A stretch of 26,133 nucleotides of DNA, taken from the NCBI GenBank assembly GCA_900769835.1, contig CAAGIE010000108.1:1-26133 (forward strand), written 5' to 3'. Positions 12,372-20,028 of this stretch are shown one piece after another; position 1 is the first letter of the stretch, and each line of letters starts with the position of its first letter. A model generated the notes under the pieces. It saw only the letters and a list, made by a program, of their open reading frames with translations. It made no database searches and was not told the origin of the DNA. Source of the stretch: an uncultured Oscillospiraceae bacterium. GTDB taxonomy: Bacteria > Bacillota > Clostridia > Oscillospirales > Oscillospiraceae. The translations under genes and the position numbers were made by a program.

Positions 12372-14694
12372 TTGTCTGCAAATTCTGAAAATGACCGAGG
12401 CAAAACTGAAGTACACCCACGACGTGTCCTTGCAGGAAGCCTCCGCCACCGAACTCCACGAGGCGCTGGGTGAAGCGGTGATGATGGCCATTTCCGATAA
12501 CTGGAACCATTCCAAGCACACCCGTATGCATAGCCGCAAGGCTTTCTATATCTCCGCAGAGTATCTGGTTGGCCGTCTGGTGTATTCCAACCTCTACAAC
12601 CTGGGCATTCTGGACGAGATGAAGCAGTTGTTCGCCCAGCACAATGTGGATCTGGCCATTCTGGAGGACATCGAGGATGCCGCTCTGGGTAATGGCGGTC
12701 TGGGTCGTCTGGCGGCTTGCTTTTTGGACTCTGCCGCTTCCACCGATATTCCTCTGTCCGGCTACGGCCTGCGGTATAAGTTCGGCCTGTTCAAGCAGAG
12801 TTTTGATGACCACGGCGGCCAGAAGGAAAATGCGGACGACTGGGCAAAGTATGGCGATCCCTGGTCTTACCGCCGCTATAACCACACCGTAAAGGTGAAG
12901 TTCCCCGACCAGACCGTGCTGGCGGTGCCGTACGATGTGCCGGTGATCGGCTATGGCACCCAGAACATCGGCACCCTCCGTCTGTGGCAGTGCGAAGCAG
13001 AGGAGGAACTGGACTTTAATGCCTTCAACGATCAGGACTATCTCCGCGCTCTGACCCAGAAGAATCAGGCGGAGGATATCACCCGTGTGCTGTATCCCAA
13101 CGACTCTACCTGGGAGGGTAAGCGCCTGCGTGTGAAGCAGCAGTACGTACTGTCTTCCGCTTCCCTGCAGGATATGATCCGTGTTTACAAGAGCGTCCAC
13201 GGCAGCGATATGAGCCATTTTGCGGAGAATATCGCCGTGCAGCTTAACGATACCCACCCCGCAATGTCCATCCCCGAACTGATCCGTCTCTTAATGTTGG
13301 AGGGTATGGACTTCGAGCAGAGTTTCCAGATGGCGCAAAAGACTTTCTCCTACACCAACCACACCGTTATGGGCGAGGCGCTGGAGAAGTGGAATCTGGA
13401 TCTGCTCCGCAGCGTAGTGCCTGAGATCGTGGATATCATTCTGCGGATCGACGAGCGCCTGAAGCGGGAGCATCCCCATCTGTTCATCGTGCGGGACAAT
13501 ACCGCGCACATGGCAAACCTCTCCATTTATGTGGGCAGCTACGTCAACGGCGTGGCAGAGATCCACTCCCAGATCCTCAAGGACGACTGCTTCCGAGATT
13601 GGTATCAGGTGTACCCCGAGCGTTTCCAGAATAAGACCAACGGTGTGACACCCCGCCGCTGGATGGGTCTGTGTAACCCCGAGCTGACCCAGCTCATCAA
13701 GTATCGCGTGGGCGCAGATTTCCTGAAGGATCTGGATAAACTCTCCAAACTCAAGCCCATGATCGACGACGATATGGTGCGCCAGTTCAACGCCATCAAG
13801 CGCCAGAAGAAGGAGCAGCTTTGCAAGATCATTCTGGAGAAGGAAAATATCAAACTCAACCCCGATTTCCTGTTTGATGTGCAGGTAAAGCGTCTGCACG
13901 AGTATAAGCGCCAGTTGCTCAATGCCCTGAGCATCGTGGATATCTACTTCCGCCTGAAGGACGGCTCTCTGCAGGATTTCCAGCCCACCGTGTACCTCTT
14001 CGGCGCAAAGTCCGCTCCCGGCTATGCCCGGGCAAAGGCAGTCATTCGCTATATCAATCGCATCGCCCGTATGATCAACAATGACCCCGATATGCAGGAT
14101 AAGATGAAAGTGGTGTTCGTGCAGAACTACAACTGCTCCTATGCCGAGCATATCATTCCCGCGGCAGATATCTCTGAGCAGATCTCTCCCGCAGGCACCG
14201 AGGCATCCGGCACCGGCAATATGAAACTGATGCTCAACGGCGCAGTGACCCTGGGCACTTTGGACGGCGCCAATGTGGAGATCGTCAAGGAAGCCGGTAT
14301 GGAAAACAACTATATCTTCGGCAAGACTGTCCAGGAGATCAACGCCTGCAAGGACAGCTACTATGCCCGCGGCATCTACGACTCCAATCCCAGACTCCGC
14401 AGAGCCATCGACACCCTGGTGGACGGCACCGTTCCCACCGACGATGCCCAGAGAGATCTGTACCACGCTCTGCTGGACGGCACTGCCTGGCATAAGGCTG
14501 ACCACTATTTCCTGCTGCTGGACTACGAATCCTATCTGGATGCAAAACTCCGGGCAAATCGTGACTATGCCGACCGCCTGGGCTTTGGCCGCAAGTGCCT
14601 GATGAACGTGGCAAGCGGCGGCAAGTTCTCCTCCGACCGTACCATTCGTCAGTACGCCCAGGAGATCTGGCACATCGAACCCACACAGTACTAA
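12361..14694 (+). CDS. glgP: Glycogen/maltodextrin phosphorylase
   Basis: This 777-residue GT35 enzyme cleaves alpha-1,4-glucans with phosphate to give glucose 1-phosphate. The pyridoxal phosphate signature EASGTGNMKLMLNGA (around residue 620) includes the lysine that holds the cofactor. Other conserved stretches are EDAALGNGGLGRLAACFLDS, QLNDTHPAMSIPELIR, TNHTVMGEALEKW and QVKRLHEYKRQLLN. The length is slightly below E. coli GlgP/MalP (about 800-815). The ATG at 12361 lies inside malQ with GAGAGGGAG just upstream, and the overlap of 11 nt points to coupled translation. A strong terminator follows 2 nt after the stop. No synthesis genes (glgC, glgA) are in the window, so degradation of taken-up or stored glucan is the likely role. 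Confidence 0.96.
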   Translation: MSYNCLQILKMTEAKLKYTHDVSLQEASATELHEALGEAVMMAISDNWNHSKHTRMHSRKAFYISAEYLVGRLVYSNLYNLGILDEMKQLFAQHNVDLAILEDIEDAALGNGGLGRLAACFLDSAASTDIPLSGYGLRYKFGLFKQSFDDHGGQKENADDWAKYGDPWSYRRYNHTVKVKFPDQTVLAVPYDVPVIGYGTQNIGTLRLWQCEAEEELDFNAFNDQDYLRALTQKNQAEDITRVLYPNDSTWEGKRLRVKQQYVLSSASLQDMIRVYKSVHGSDMSHFAENIAVQLNDTHPAMSIPELIRLLMLEGMDFEQSFQMAQKTFSYTNHTVMGEALEKWNLDLLRSVVPEIVDIILRIDERLKREHPHLFIVRDNTAHMANLSIYVGSYVNGVAEIHSQILKDDCFRDWYQVYPERFQNKTNGVTPRRWMGLCNPELTQLIKYRVGADFLKDLDKLSKLKPMIDDDMVRQFNAIKRQKKEQLCKIILEKENIKLNPDFLFDVQVKRLHEYKRQLLNALSIVDIYFRLKDGSLQDFQPTVYLFGAKSAPGYARAKAVIRYINRIARMINNDPDMQDKMKVVFVQNYNCSYAEHIIPAADISEQISPAGTEASGTGNMKLMLNGAVTLGTLDGANVEIVKEAGMENNYIFGKTVQEINACKDSYYARGIYDSNPRLRRAIDTLVDGTVPTDDAQRDLYHALLDGTAWHKADHYFLLLDYESYLDAKLRANRDYADRLGFGRKCLMNVASGGKFSSDRTIRQYAQEIWHIEPTQY

Positions 14695-14696
14695 TG

Positions 14697-14725
14697 AAAA
14701 AGACCGCCTCCGGGCGGTCTTTTTA
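14697..14725 (+). terminator. Terminator after malQ-glgP
   Basis: AGACCGCC (14701-14708) and GGCGGTCT (14713-14720) pair around TCCG, flanked by AAAA and TTTTT. Confidence 0.95.
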
Positions 14726-14732
14726 TTATTGA

Positions 14733-14761
14733 TTGACAATGGATAAAATGGGTGATACTAT
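14733..14761 (+). promoter_or_regulatory. Promoter of the cobalamin riboswitch transcript
   Basis: TTGACA (14733-14738) and TACTAT (14756-14761) are 17 nt apart, about 25-30 nt before the riboswitch fold. Confidence 0.8.
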
Positions 14762-14779
14762 AAGGGGGACAACGAAATA

Positions 14780-14985
14780 CTGCCTTGTGGCAATTGGGGC
14801 GGTTGGCCTCAATTGCTTAAAAAGAGAATCGGGTGCGAATCCCGAACGGTACCGCCGCTGTATTTGCCTTGACGGATGCTGGAGCCTTGCGCTCTTGGTG
14901 AAAACCGGCCACTGGGGAAACCTGGGAAGGCTGTGTCTGTCTTGCCCCAGGCATAAGTCAGAAGACCTACATGGCAGCATCTCCT
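14780..14985 (+). promoter_or_regulatory. Cobalamin (B12) riboswitch aptamer
   Basis: The class hallmarks appear in order: GCTTAAAAAGAGAATCGGGT and GCGAATCCCGAACGGT with CCGCCGCTGTAT (about 14813-14863), GCCACTGGGGAAACCTGGGA (from 14908), and a B12-box-like AAGTCAGAAGACCTACAT (from 14955). The hairpin CAATTGGGG/CCTCAATTG is visible near the 5' side. Adenosyl- or methylcobalamin binding usually lowers expression of the downstream gene. Exact ends are estimated by eye. Confidence 0.92.
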
Positions 14986-15014
14986 TCCTTCTGCGGAATC
15001 ACAGGAGGGCGTTT

Positions 15015-15067
15015 GTCACGGAAAACCGGCCGTGGCGCACTGGGTGCGCTGCGGTATTTTTGTTTTT
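15015..15067 (+). terminator. Riboswitch expression platform: antiterminator and attenuator
   Basis: CCGTGGCGCAC (15030-15040) and GTGCGCTGCGG (15044-15054) form an 11-bp stem with two G-T pairs, followed by TATTTTTGTTTTT, an intrinsic terminator placed before the gene. GTCACGG (15015-15021) can instead pair with CCGTGGC (15030-15036), which is the left arm of that terminator. The two folds exclude one another, so control by transcription attenuation is likely. Confidence 0.8.
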
Positions 15068-15080
15068 AGGAGGCATTTTT

Positions 15081-15497
15081 ATGCAAGGAAAGCGAATGAA
15101 CGAGAAAACCTGGGTGATCGTTGCAGTGGTTGCGGCGTTGCTTGTGGTGACGGCGCTGGCAAGTGCCTGGTTCTACAGAGGGAATAAAAACGACCGGGAG
15201 GGTCAGGAAAAGTCCTTTACCGTGGTGGTCGTCCATAGCGACGGCAGTGAAAAGTCCTTCCGGTACACCTCCAAGGAAACGTATGTGGGTGATGTGTTGC
15301 AGGCAGAGGGCCTGATTTCCGGTGAGATGGCCCAGTACGGCATGTATATTAAAGAGGTAGACGGCGAGAAAGCGGTCTATGAAGAGGATAATGCTTACTG
15401 GAGTTTGTTCGTAGGGGATGTTTTATCTGCCACCGGCGTGGATATGACACCCATCGAAGATGGCGCCACCTACAAACTGGTCTATACAAAAGGATAA
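15081..15497 (+). CDS. Membrane-anchored DUF4430 (transcobalamin C-terminal-like) protein under B12 control
   Basis: This 138-residue protein has one N-terminal membrane segment (VIVAVVAALLVVTALASAWF, about residues 12-31) and an extracellular domain of about 100 residues. The end, NAYWSLFVGDVLSATGVDM followed by TPIEDGATYKL, matches the DUF4430 pattern, a beta domain related to the C-terminal domain of transcobalamin and intrinsic factor. With the cobalamin riboswitch directly upstream, a role in catching or handing over corrinoids at the cell surface is a reasonable inference, not shown. The ATG at 15081 follows TTAGGAGG with 7 nt spacing; an ATG at 15096 is an alternative. Reading further upstream would run through the riboswitch and is rejected. 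No lipobox is seen, and no B12 transporter gene adjoins it, which is unusual. A terminator follows. Confidence 0.8.
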   Translation: MQGKRMNEKTWVIVAVVAALLVVTALASAWFYRGNKNDREGQEKSFTVVVVHSDGSEKSFRYTSKETYVGDVLQAEGLISGEMAQYGMYIKEVDGEKAVYEEDNAYWSLFVGDVLSATGVDMTPIEDGATYKLVYTKG

Positions 15498-15498
15498 C

Positions 15499-15530
15499 GA
15501 AAAGGGCGGGTGGGGCACCCGTCCTTTTTA
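15499..15530 (+). terminator. Terminator of the DUF4430 gene
   Basis: AAGGGCGGGTG and CACCCGTCCTT form an 11-bp stem with one G-T pair, followed by TTTTT within two bases. Confidence 0.88.
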
Positions 15531-15540
15531 GATGGAAAGA

Positions 15541-15577
15541 ACCCCCGGCAGAAAACTCTGCCGGGGGCTTTTTATGT
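15541..15577. terminator. Bidirectional terminator between convergent genes
   Basis: CCCCCGGCAG and CTGCCGGGGG pair perfectly around AAAACT. The plus strand ends in CTTTTTAT and the minus strand in TTCTTT, so it can stop both the DUF4430 transcript and the YD-repeat lipoprotein transcript. Confidence 0.88.
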
Positions 15578-15581
15578 AGGA

Positions 15582-16349
15582 TCAGTTGATTTCGTGCTGC
15601 AGGAAAGCAACGAACTTTGCCTGCTTTGCAGTGACCTTCACAGAGGTGTACTTATAGGTGTAGGAGCGGTACTCGTCGCCGTCGGAGTCGTATTTTACGG
15701 CGGAGATGGGATTGCCGTTGGCATCACAGGTGTATTCCATGTGGCCGTTGTACTCGCCCTCGTCGTAGGTGGTTTTCTTGGTGAGATTGCCGTTGTCGTC
15801 GTAGGTGTAGGAGTAGCGCCAGCTTTCCTCGCCGTCCCAGAAATCGACTTCTTCGGTGACCTTGTTCTTGTCGTTGTAGGTGTAGGTGACGCAGTAGCCG
15901 TCGTCGTCCAGGGCTTCGACCAGGTTGCCCTTTTCGTCGTAGGTGTAGGTGGTACTCCAGTTCACATCGCCGTCTTCGCCCATGAATGTGGAGGAGATCA
16001 CCTGACCGGCATCGTTATAGGTGTAGGTCATGCGGCTTTCTACGTTGCCTTCTTCGTCGGTGACCACACGCTCGGTGAGGCGACCATTGTCGTCGTAGTT
16101 CCAGGTGACATTCACGCTCAGTTCACCGTCGTAGTAAACGGCACCGGTGAGGAGGCGGCCCTTGCTGTCGTAGGAGTAGACGGTCTTCTCGTCGTCGTCT
16201 TCCATGGCTTCGCTAAGCACCCAAACGGTCACAAGACCTGCATTGGGATCGGTGACAACTGCGCCACCGTTGTTGGCACCGCCGCCGTCGCAGGCAGCGA
16301 GGGTCAGGAGCATTGCACTCAAAAGGAGAATTGCAAATAATTTTTTCAT
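15582..16349 (-). CDS. YD-repeat (RHS-like) lipoprotein
   Basis: This 255-residue protein has a lipoprotein signal peptide, with lipobox LTLAAC placing the lipid-bearing cysteine at residue 20, so it is anchored outside the membrane. After a short linker it is built of about seven repeats of 21-27 residues with the pattern Y-x-Y-(D/N)-x-x-G-x-(L/V), such as TVYSYDSKGRLLTG and YSYTYDDNGNLTKK. These are YD repeats as found in RHS and teneurin shells, which form beta structures and often bind carbohydrate. Here there is no RHS core hyperrepeat, no PAAR or toxin tip and no immunity gene, so it is not a polymorphic toxin. AAAGGA lies 9 nt before the ATG. It has its own strong promoter and a shared terminator, so it is a single-gene unit. 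The function is unknown; a cell-surface binding role is inferred. Confidence 0.8.
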   Translation of the reverse strand: MKKLFAILLLSAMLLTLAACDGGGANNGGAVVTDPNAGLVTVWVLSEAMEDDDEKTVYSYDSKGRLLTGAVYYDGELSVNVTWNYDDNGRLTERVVTDEEGNVESRMTYTYNDAGQVISSTFMGEDGDVNWSTTYTYDEKGNLVEALDDDGYCVTYTYNDKNKVTEEVDFWDGEESWRYSYTYDDNGNLTKKTTYDEGEYNGHMEYTCDANGNPISAVKYDSDGDEYRSYTYKYTSVKVTAKQAKFVAFLQHEIN

Positions 16350-16382
16350 GGGAATGTGTCCTTTCTCTTTGTTTTACACAGA

Positions 16383-16412
16383 GATTATACCACCAGGGGC
16401 GAACAACTGTCA
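16383..16412 (-). promoter_or_regulatory. Promoter of the YD-repeat lipoprotein
   Basis: On the minus strand a perfect TTGACA (16412-16407) and a perfect TATAAT (16388-16383) are 18 nt apart. Confidence 0.88.
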
Positions 16413-16493
16413 AGCGTAAACGAACACGCCCGGTATTTTACCCCCAAAAAGGGCATACTGAAATTGTTCACAATTTATTTATATGGTAGGGAC

Positions 16494-16522
16494 TTGACAT
16501 TTTTAGCACTCTCTGTTATAGT
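16494..16522 (+). promoter_or_regulatory. Promoter of the hrcA-grpE-dnaK operon
   Basis: TTGACA (16494-16499) and TATAGT (16517-16522) are 17 nt apart. The first CIRCE-like element overlaps the spacer and the -10 box. Confidence 0.9.
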
Positions 16523-16529
16523 GTGCTTA
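16503..16529. promoter_or_regulatory. Second, imperfect CIRCE element
   Basis: TTAGCACTC-N9-GTGTGCTTA has a perfect left arm and a right arm with two changes from GAGTGCTAA. It covers the promoter spacer and -10 box and shares three bases (TTA) with the perfect CIRCE that follows. Confidence 0.7.
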
Positions 16530-16553
16530 GCACTCATAGGTATCGAGTGCTAA
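16527..16553. promoter_or_regulatory. CIRCE operator (HrcA binding site)
   Basis: TTAGCACTC-N9-GAGTGCTAA is an exact match to the CIRCE consensus, placed at the transcription start just downstream of the -10 box. HrcA bound here represses the heat-shock operon. Confidence 0.97.
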
Positions 16554-16572
16554 AAACGAGAGGAGGATACTT

Positions 16573-17631
16573 GTGGAACTGACAGAACGAAAGAAAAAAG
16601 TCCTGCGTAGCGTGGTGGATCTTTATATTCGCACCGCCGAGCCGGTAGGCTCCAAGGCCATCACTGAATTGCCGGATATGCAGTATTCCTCCGCCACCAT
16701 CCGTAACGAGATGGCAGACCTGACGGCTATGGGCTACCTGGAGCAGCCCCACACCAGCGCAGGTCGCGTGCCTTCCGCCGCGGGCTACCGTTTGTATGTG
16801 GATGAGCTGATGGCGGACTACCGCCTGAGCCTGGACGAAACCCACTCCATCAATATGGCTATTGAGGAGAAGATGCAGCGGGTAGATAAAATGGTGGAGA
16901 AAATGGCAAAACTGGTGTCCCAGGCCACAGACTTGCCGGCCATCTCCATGGCATCCCACCACGGCGGCGCCACCGTCAAGCATTTTGAATTGATCCTTGC
17001 CGGCGCCCAGAGCGTGATTCTGGTGGTGATGCTCACCAATGACGAAGTGGTCAATAAACTCATTAAACTTCCCGTAAATGTGTCCGACAGTGACCTGCGG
17101 ATCCTCTCCGCGGTACTCAATGCCACCATGACTGAGTTGACCCCCGAGGATTTCACCCCCGAACTTGTGGAGCGGGTGATGCAGTCTGCCGGCGCGGCCG
17201 CAAGCCTTGTGCCGGTGGCAGTGGACTTCACTGTGGAAACCCTGAACCGTCAGGCCACCACCAATATGGCAGTGGCAGGCCAGATGCGTCTGCTGGGTCA
17301 ACCGGAATATCGGGATGTGGATAAAGCCCAGCGGCTGATGAACTCTCTGGAGGAGGACGCCCTGAGCAATCTCCCTGCCATTATGCAGAACCAGAACGGC
17401 ACCCGGGTGCTGGTAGGCCCTGAAAATGTGGCTCAGGAACTGCGGGATACCAGCGTGGTCATGACCAAGTTCGATATCGGCGACGGTATGCAGGGTATGA
17501 TCGGCGTGGTCGGCCCCACCAGAATGGACTATGCAAAGGTCACCGCAAGACTTTCCTATTTTGCGGAGAGTTTGTCGAAGATGTTTGCAAAGCCGGAGCA
17601 AAAGAGTTTGCCCCAGGCTGAGGAGGAATAA
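16573..17631 (+). CDS. hrcA: Heat-inducible transcription repressor HrcA
   Basis: HrcA binds CIRCE operators and represses chaperone genes; it needs the GroEL chaperonin to stay active, so unfolded proteins release repression. The 352-residue length fits the family. The N-terminal winged helix includes LTERKKKVLRSVVDLYI and the conserved AEPVGSKAI, with YSSATIRNEMADLTAMGYLEQPHTSAGR as recognition and wing region (residues about 36-63). The C-terminal GAF-like domain ends with GPTRMDYAKVTARLSYF, a family hallmark. The start is a GTG at 16573 with AGGAGG 6 nt upstream. It is first in the hrcA-grpE-dnaK-dnaJ order typical of Firmicutes and sits directly below its own operators. Confidence 0.97.
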   Translation: MELTERKKKVLRSVVDLYIRTAEPVGSKAITELPDMQYSSATIRNEMADLTAMGYLEQPHTSAGRVPSAAGYRLYVDELMADYRLSLDETHSINMAIEEKMQRVDKMVEKMAKLVSQATDLPAISMASHHGGATVKHFELILAGAQSVILVVMLTNDEVVNKLIKLPVNVSDSDLRILSAVLNATMTELTPEDFTPELVERVMQSAGAAASLVPVAVDFTVETLNRQATTNMAVAGQMRLLGQPEYRDVDKAQRLMNSLEEDALSNLPAIMQNQNGTRVLVGPENVAQELRDTSVVMTKFDIGDGMQGMIGVVGPTRMDYAKVTARLSYFAESLSKMFAKPEQKSLPQAEEE

Positions 17632-17634
17632 GAA

Positions 17635-18135
17635 TTGGCAAAGAAGAAGGAAAAGCAGGAAGTGCCTGCAGAAGAAGTAGTGGAAGAAACTGTGGAAGTC
17701 ACGGTGGATCCCTGGGAAGAAAAGTATAACGCCGAGCACGACAGTTATCTGCGTCTGGCGGCGGATTACGATAATTTCCGTAAGCGCACCCTCAAAGAGA
17801 AGGAGCAGTCCTACGGAAATGGAAGGGCAGATGCCATTGAAAAGATCCTGCCCATCTATGACAATCTGGAGCGGGCAATGACGCAGCCCTGCGCCGATGA
17901 GGCATACAAAAAGGGCGTGGAGATGACCATGACCGAGTTGCAGAACATCCTCACCGCATTCGGTGTAGAGGTGTTCGGCGCGGTGGGCGATGAATTCGAC
18001 CCCAATCTCCACAATGCCATTATGCACAACGAAGACGACTCCCTGGGAGAAAATCAGATCTCCCTGGTGTTCCAAAAGGGCTTCCGCATGGGCGATAAGA
18101 TCATTCGCTTCGCCATGGTGCAGGTCGCCAATTAA
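17635..18135 (+). CDS. grpE: Nucleotide exchange factor GrpE
   Basis: GrpE releases ADP from DnaK during the chaperone cycle. The 166-residue protein has an acidic, charged N-terminus predicted to form a coiled coil, then SYLRLAADYDNFRKRTLKEKE, the family helix, and a C-terminal beta domain with VGDEFDPNLHNAIMH and VFQKGFRMGDKIIRFAMVQV. The start is a TTG at 17635 with AGGAGG 8 nt upstream, overlapping the end of hrcA; only 3 nt separate the two genes. The use of GTG in hrcA and TTG in grpE compared with ATG for dnaK fits lower production of the regulator and cofactor than of the chaperone. Length is on the short side of normal. Confidence 0.97.
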   Translation: MAKKKEKQEVPAEEVVEETVEVTVDPWEEKYNAEHDSYLRLAADYDNFRKRTLKEKEQSYGNGRADAIEKILPIYDNLERAMTQPCADEAYKKGVEMTMTELQNILTAFGVEVFGAVGDEFDPNLHNAIMHNEDDSLGENQISLVFQKGFRMGDKIIRFAMVQVAN

Positions 18136-18174
18136 ATTGTTAAAAATTTTAGTTTCATATAGGAGGAAATTATT

Positions 18175-19971
18175 ATGGCAAAGATTATCGGTATTGACTT
18201 GGGTACTACCAATTCCTGCGTAGCAGTTCTGGAAGGCGGCGAGCCCGTCGTGATCGCCAACGCAGAAGGCGGCCGTACCACTCCCTCTGTGGTTGCATTT
18301 AGTAAGACCGGCGAGCGTATGGTAGGTCAGGTGGCAAAGCGCCAGGCCGTGACCAACGCAGACCGCACCATCGCATCCATCAAGCGCCACATGGGTGAGA
18401 ACTATCACGTTTCCATCGACGGCAAGAACTACACTCCTCAGGAGATCAGCGCAATGACCCTGCAGAAGCTGAAGGCAGATGCCGAGGCTTACCTGGGCCA
18501 GCCTGTTACCGAGGCAGTGATCACTGTCCCCGCATACTTCTCTGACGCTCAGCGTCAGGCAACCAAGGACGCAGGCAAGATCGCCGGTCTGGAAGTAAAG
18601 CGTATCATCAACGAGCCCACTGCCGCAGCGCTGGCATACGGCCTGGATAAGGACAGCGACCAGAAGATCATGGTCTACGACCTGGGCGGCGGCACCTTCG
18701 ACGTTTCCATTCTGGAGATCGGCGACGGCATCGTGGAAGTTCTGGCAACCGCCGGCGACACCCGTCTGGGCGGCGACGACTTCGACCAGAGAGTGATGGA
18801 CTTCCTGGTTGCTGAGTTCAAGAAGACTGAGGGCGTGGATCTGTCCAACGACAAGATGGCTATGCAGCGCCTGCGCGAGGCTGCCGAGAAGGCAAAGATC
18901 GAACTGAGCGGCATGACCTCCACCTCCATCAACCTGCCTTATATCACTGCCGATGCTACCGGCCCCAAGCACCTGGACGTCACTCTGTCCCGCGCAAAGT
19001 TTGACGAGATGACCGCTGATCTGGTGGAGCGCACCATGAAGCCCGTCCGTCAGGCAATGCAGGATGCAGGCCTGAAGCCCAGCGATCTGGATAAGGTTCT
19101 GCTGGTTGGCGGTTCCACCCGTATCCCCGCAGTGCAGGAAGCCGTTAAGGGCATCACCGGCAAGGAAGGCTTCAAGGGCATCAACCCCGACGAGTGCGTG
19201 GCAGTTGGCGCAGCAATCCAGGGCGGCGTGCTCACCGGCGACGTGAAGGACGTGGTCCTGCTGGACGTCACTCCTCTGTCCCTGGGTATCGAGACTATGG
19301 GCGGTGTGTTCACCCGTCTGATCGACCGCAATACCACCATCCCCACCCGTAAGAGCCAGATCTTCTCCACTGCCGCTGACGGCCAGACCTCCGTTGAGGT
19401 TCACGTCCTGCAGGGCGAGCGCGAGATGGCGGCCTACAATAAGACTCTGGGCAACTTCCAGCTGGGCGGCATTGCTCCCGCACCCCGCGGCGTTCCCCAG
19501 ATCGAAGTCACTTTCGACATTGATGCCAACGGCATCGTAAAGGTTTCCGCAAAGGATCTGGGTACCGGCAAGGAGGCAAACATCTCCATCACCGCATCCA
19601 CCAACCTGAGCCAGGAAGACATCGACAAGGCAGTGAAGGAAGCCGAGCAGTTTGCCGCTGAGGATAAGGCTCGCAGAGAAGAAGTGGACACCCACAACAA
19701 CGCAGAGCACATGGTCTACCAGACCGAGAAGACTCTGGGCGAGTTGGGCGACAAGATTAGCGAGGACGAGAAGGCTACCATCCAGGCCGCTATCGATAAG
19801 CTCAAGGAAGCCAACAAGGGCAGCGATCTGGAAGCAATCAAGACTGCTACCGAGGAACTGCAGAAGGCATTCTATGCAGTGTCCGAGAAACTCTATCAGA
19901 ACGCTGCACCCCAGGAGGGCCAGCCCGCTGACGACGGCGTGGTAGACGCAGATTACGAAACCGTAGACTAA
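18175..19971 (+). CDS. dnaK: Chaperone DnaK (Hsp70)
   Basis: DnaK binds exposed hydrophobic peptide segments and releases them through an ATP cycle driven by DnaJ and GrpE. The 598-residue protein shows all Hsp70 signatures: [13 protein letters not shown] at the start, [12 protein letters not shown] near residue 165, and the [14 protein letters not shown] region near residue 305. The substrate-binding domain includes [14 protein letters not shown] with the linker leucines (VVLLDVTPL), followed by the helical lid and an acidic tail ending DADYETVD. Like other Gram-positive DnaK it lacks the roughly 24-residue nucleotide-domain segment of Gram-negative forms, which fits the length. TAGGAGG is close to the ATG. 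It lies 39 nt after grpE and is followed by a hairpin terminator before dnaJ. Confidence 0.98.
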   Translation: MAKIIGIDLGTTNSCVAVLEGGEPVVIANAEGGRTTPSVVAFSKTGERMVGQVAKRQAVTNADRTIASIKRHMGENYHVSIDGKNYTPQEISAMTLQKLKADAEAYLGQPVTEAVITVPAYFSDAQRQATKDAGKIAGLEVKRIINEPTAAALAYGLDKDSDQKIMVYDLGGGTFDVSILEIGDGIVEVLATAGDTRLGGDDFDQRVMDFLVAEFKKTEGVDLSNDKMAMQRLREAAEKAKIELSGMTSTSINLPYITADATGPKHLDVTLSRAKFDEMTADLVERTMKPVRQAMQDAGLKPSDLDKVLLVGGSTRIPAVQEAVKGITGKEGFKGINPDECVAVGAAIQGGVLTGDVKDVVLLDVTPLSLGIETMGGVFTRLIDRNTTIPTRKSQIFSTAADGQTSVEVHVLQGEREMAAYNKTLGNFQLGGIAPAPRGVPQIEVTFDIDANGIVKVSAKDLGTGKEANISITASTNLSQEDIDKAVKEAEQFAAEDKARREEVDTHNNAEHMVYQTEKTLGELGDKISEDEKATIQAAIDKLKEANKGSDLEAIKTATEELQKAFYAVSEKLYQNAAPQEGQPADDGVVDADYETVD

Positions 19972-19975
19972 TATA

Positions 19976-20002
19976 AAAAGGGGCGGCCCACCGCCCCTTT
20001 TC
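19976..20002 (+). terminator. Terminator between dnaK and dnaJ
   Basis: AAAAGGGGCGG (19976-19986) and CCGCCCCTTTT (19991-20001) pair perfectly around CCCA. The T-run is short (TTTT then C), so partial read-through into dnaJ is likely, giving less DnaJ than DnaK. Confidence 0.8.
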
Positions 20003-20028
20003 GGTGTGTTTAACCGAGGTGAAAACAT

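Noticed and set aside
14820..14860. tRNA-like GGGTGCGAATCCCGA segment
   Set aside because: It resembles a T-arm, but it fits the cobalamin riboswitch and no acceptor stem or CCA end is present.
14733..15080. N-terminal extension of the DUF4430 protein
   Set aside because: It would translate the promoter, the cobalamin riboswitch and the attenuator; a proper ribosome site precedes the ATG at 15081.
15582..16340. Periodic GTAGGTGTAGG tracts as a DNA tandem repeat
   Set aside because: The period reflects the encoded YTYD repeats of the lipoprotein; spacing varies and no separate DNA function is needed.
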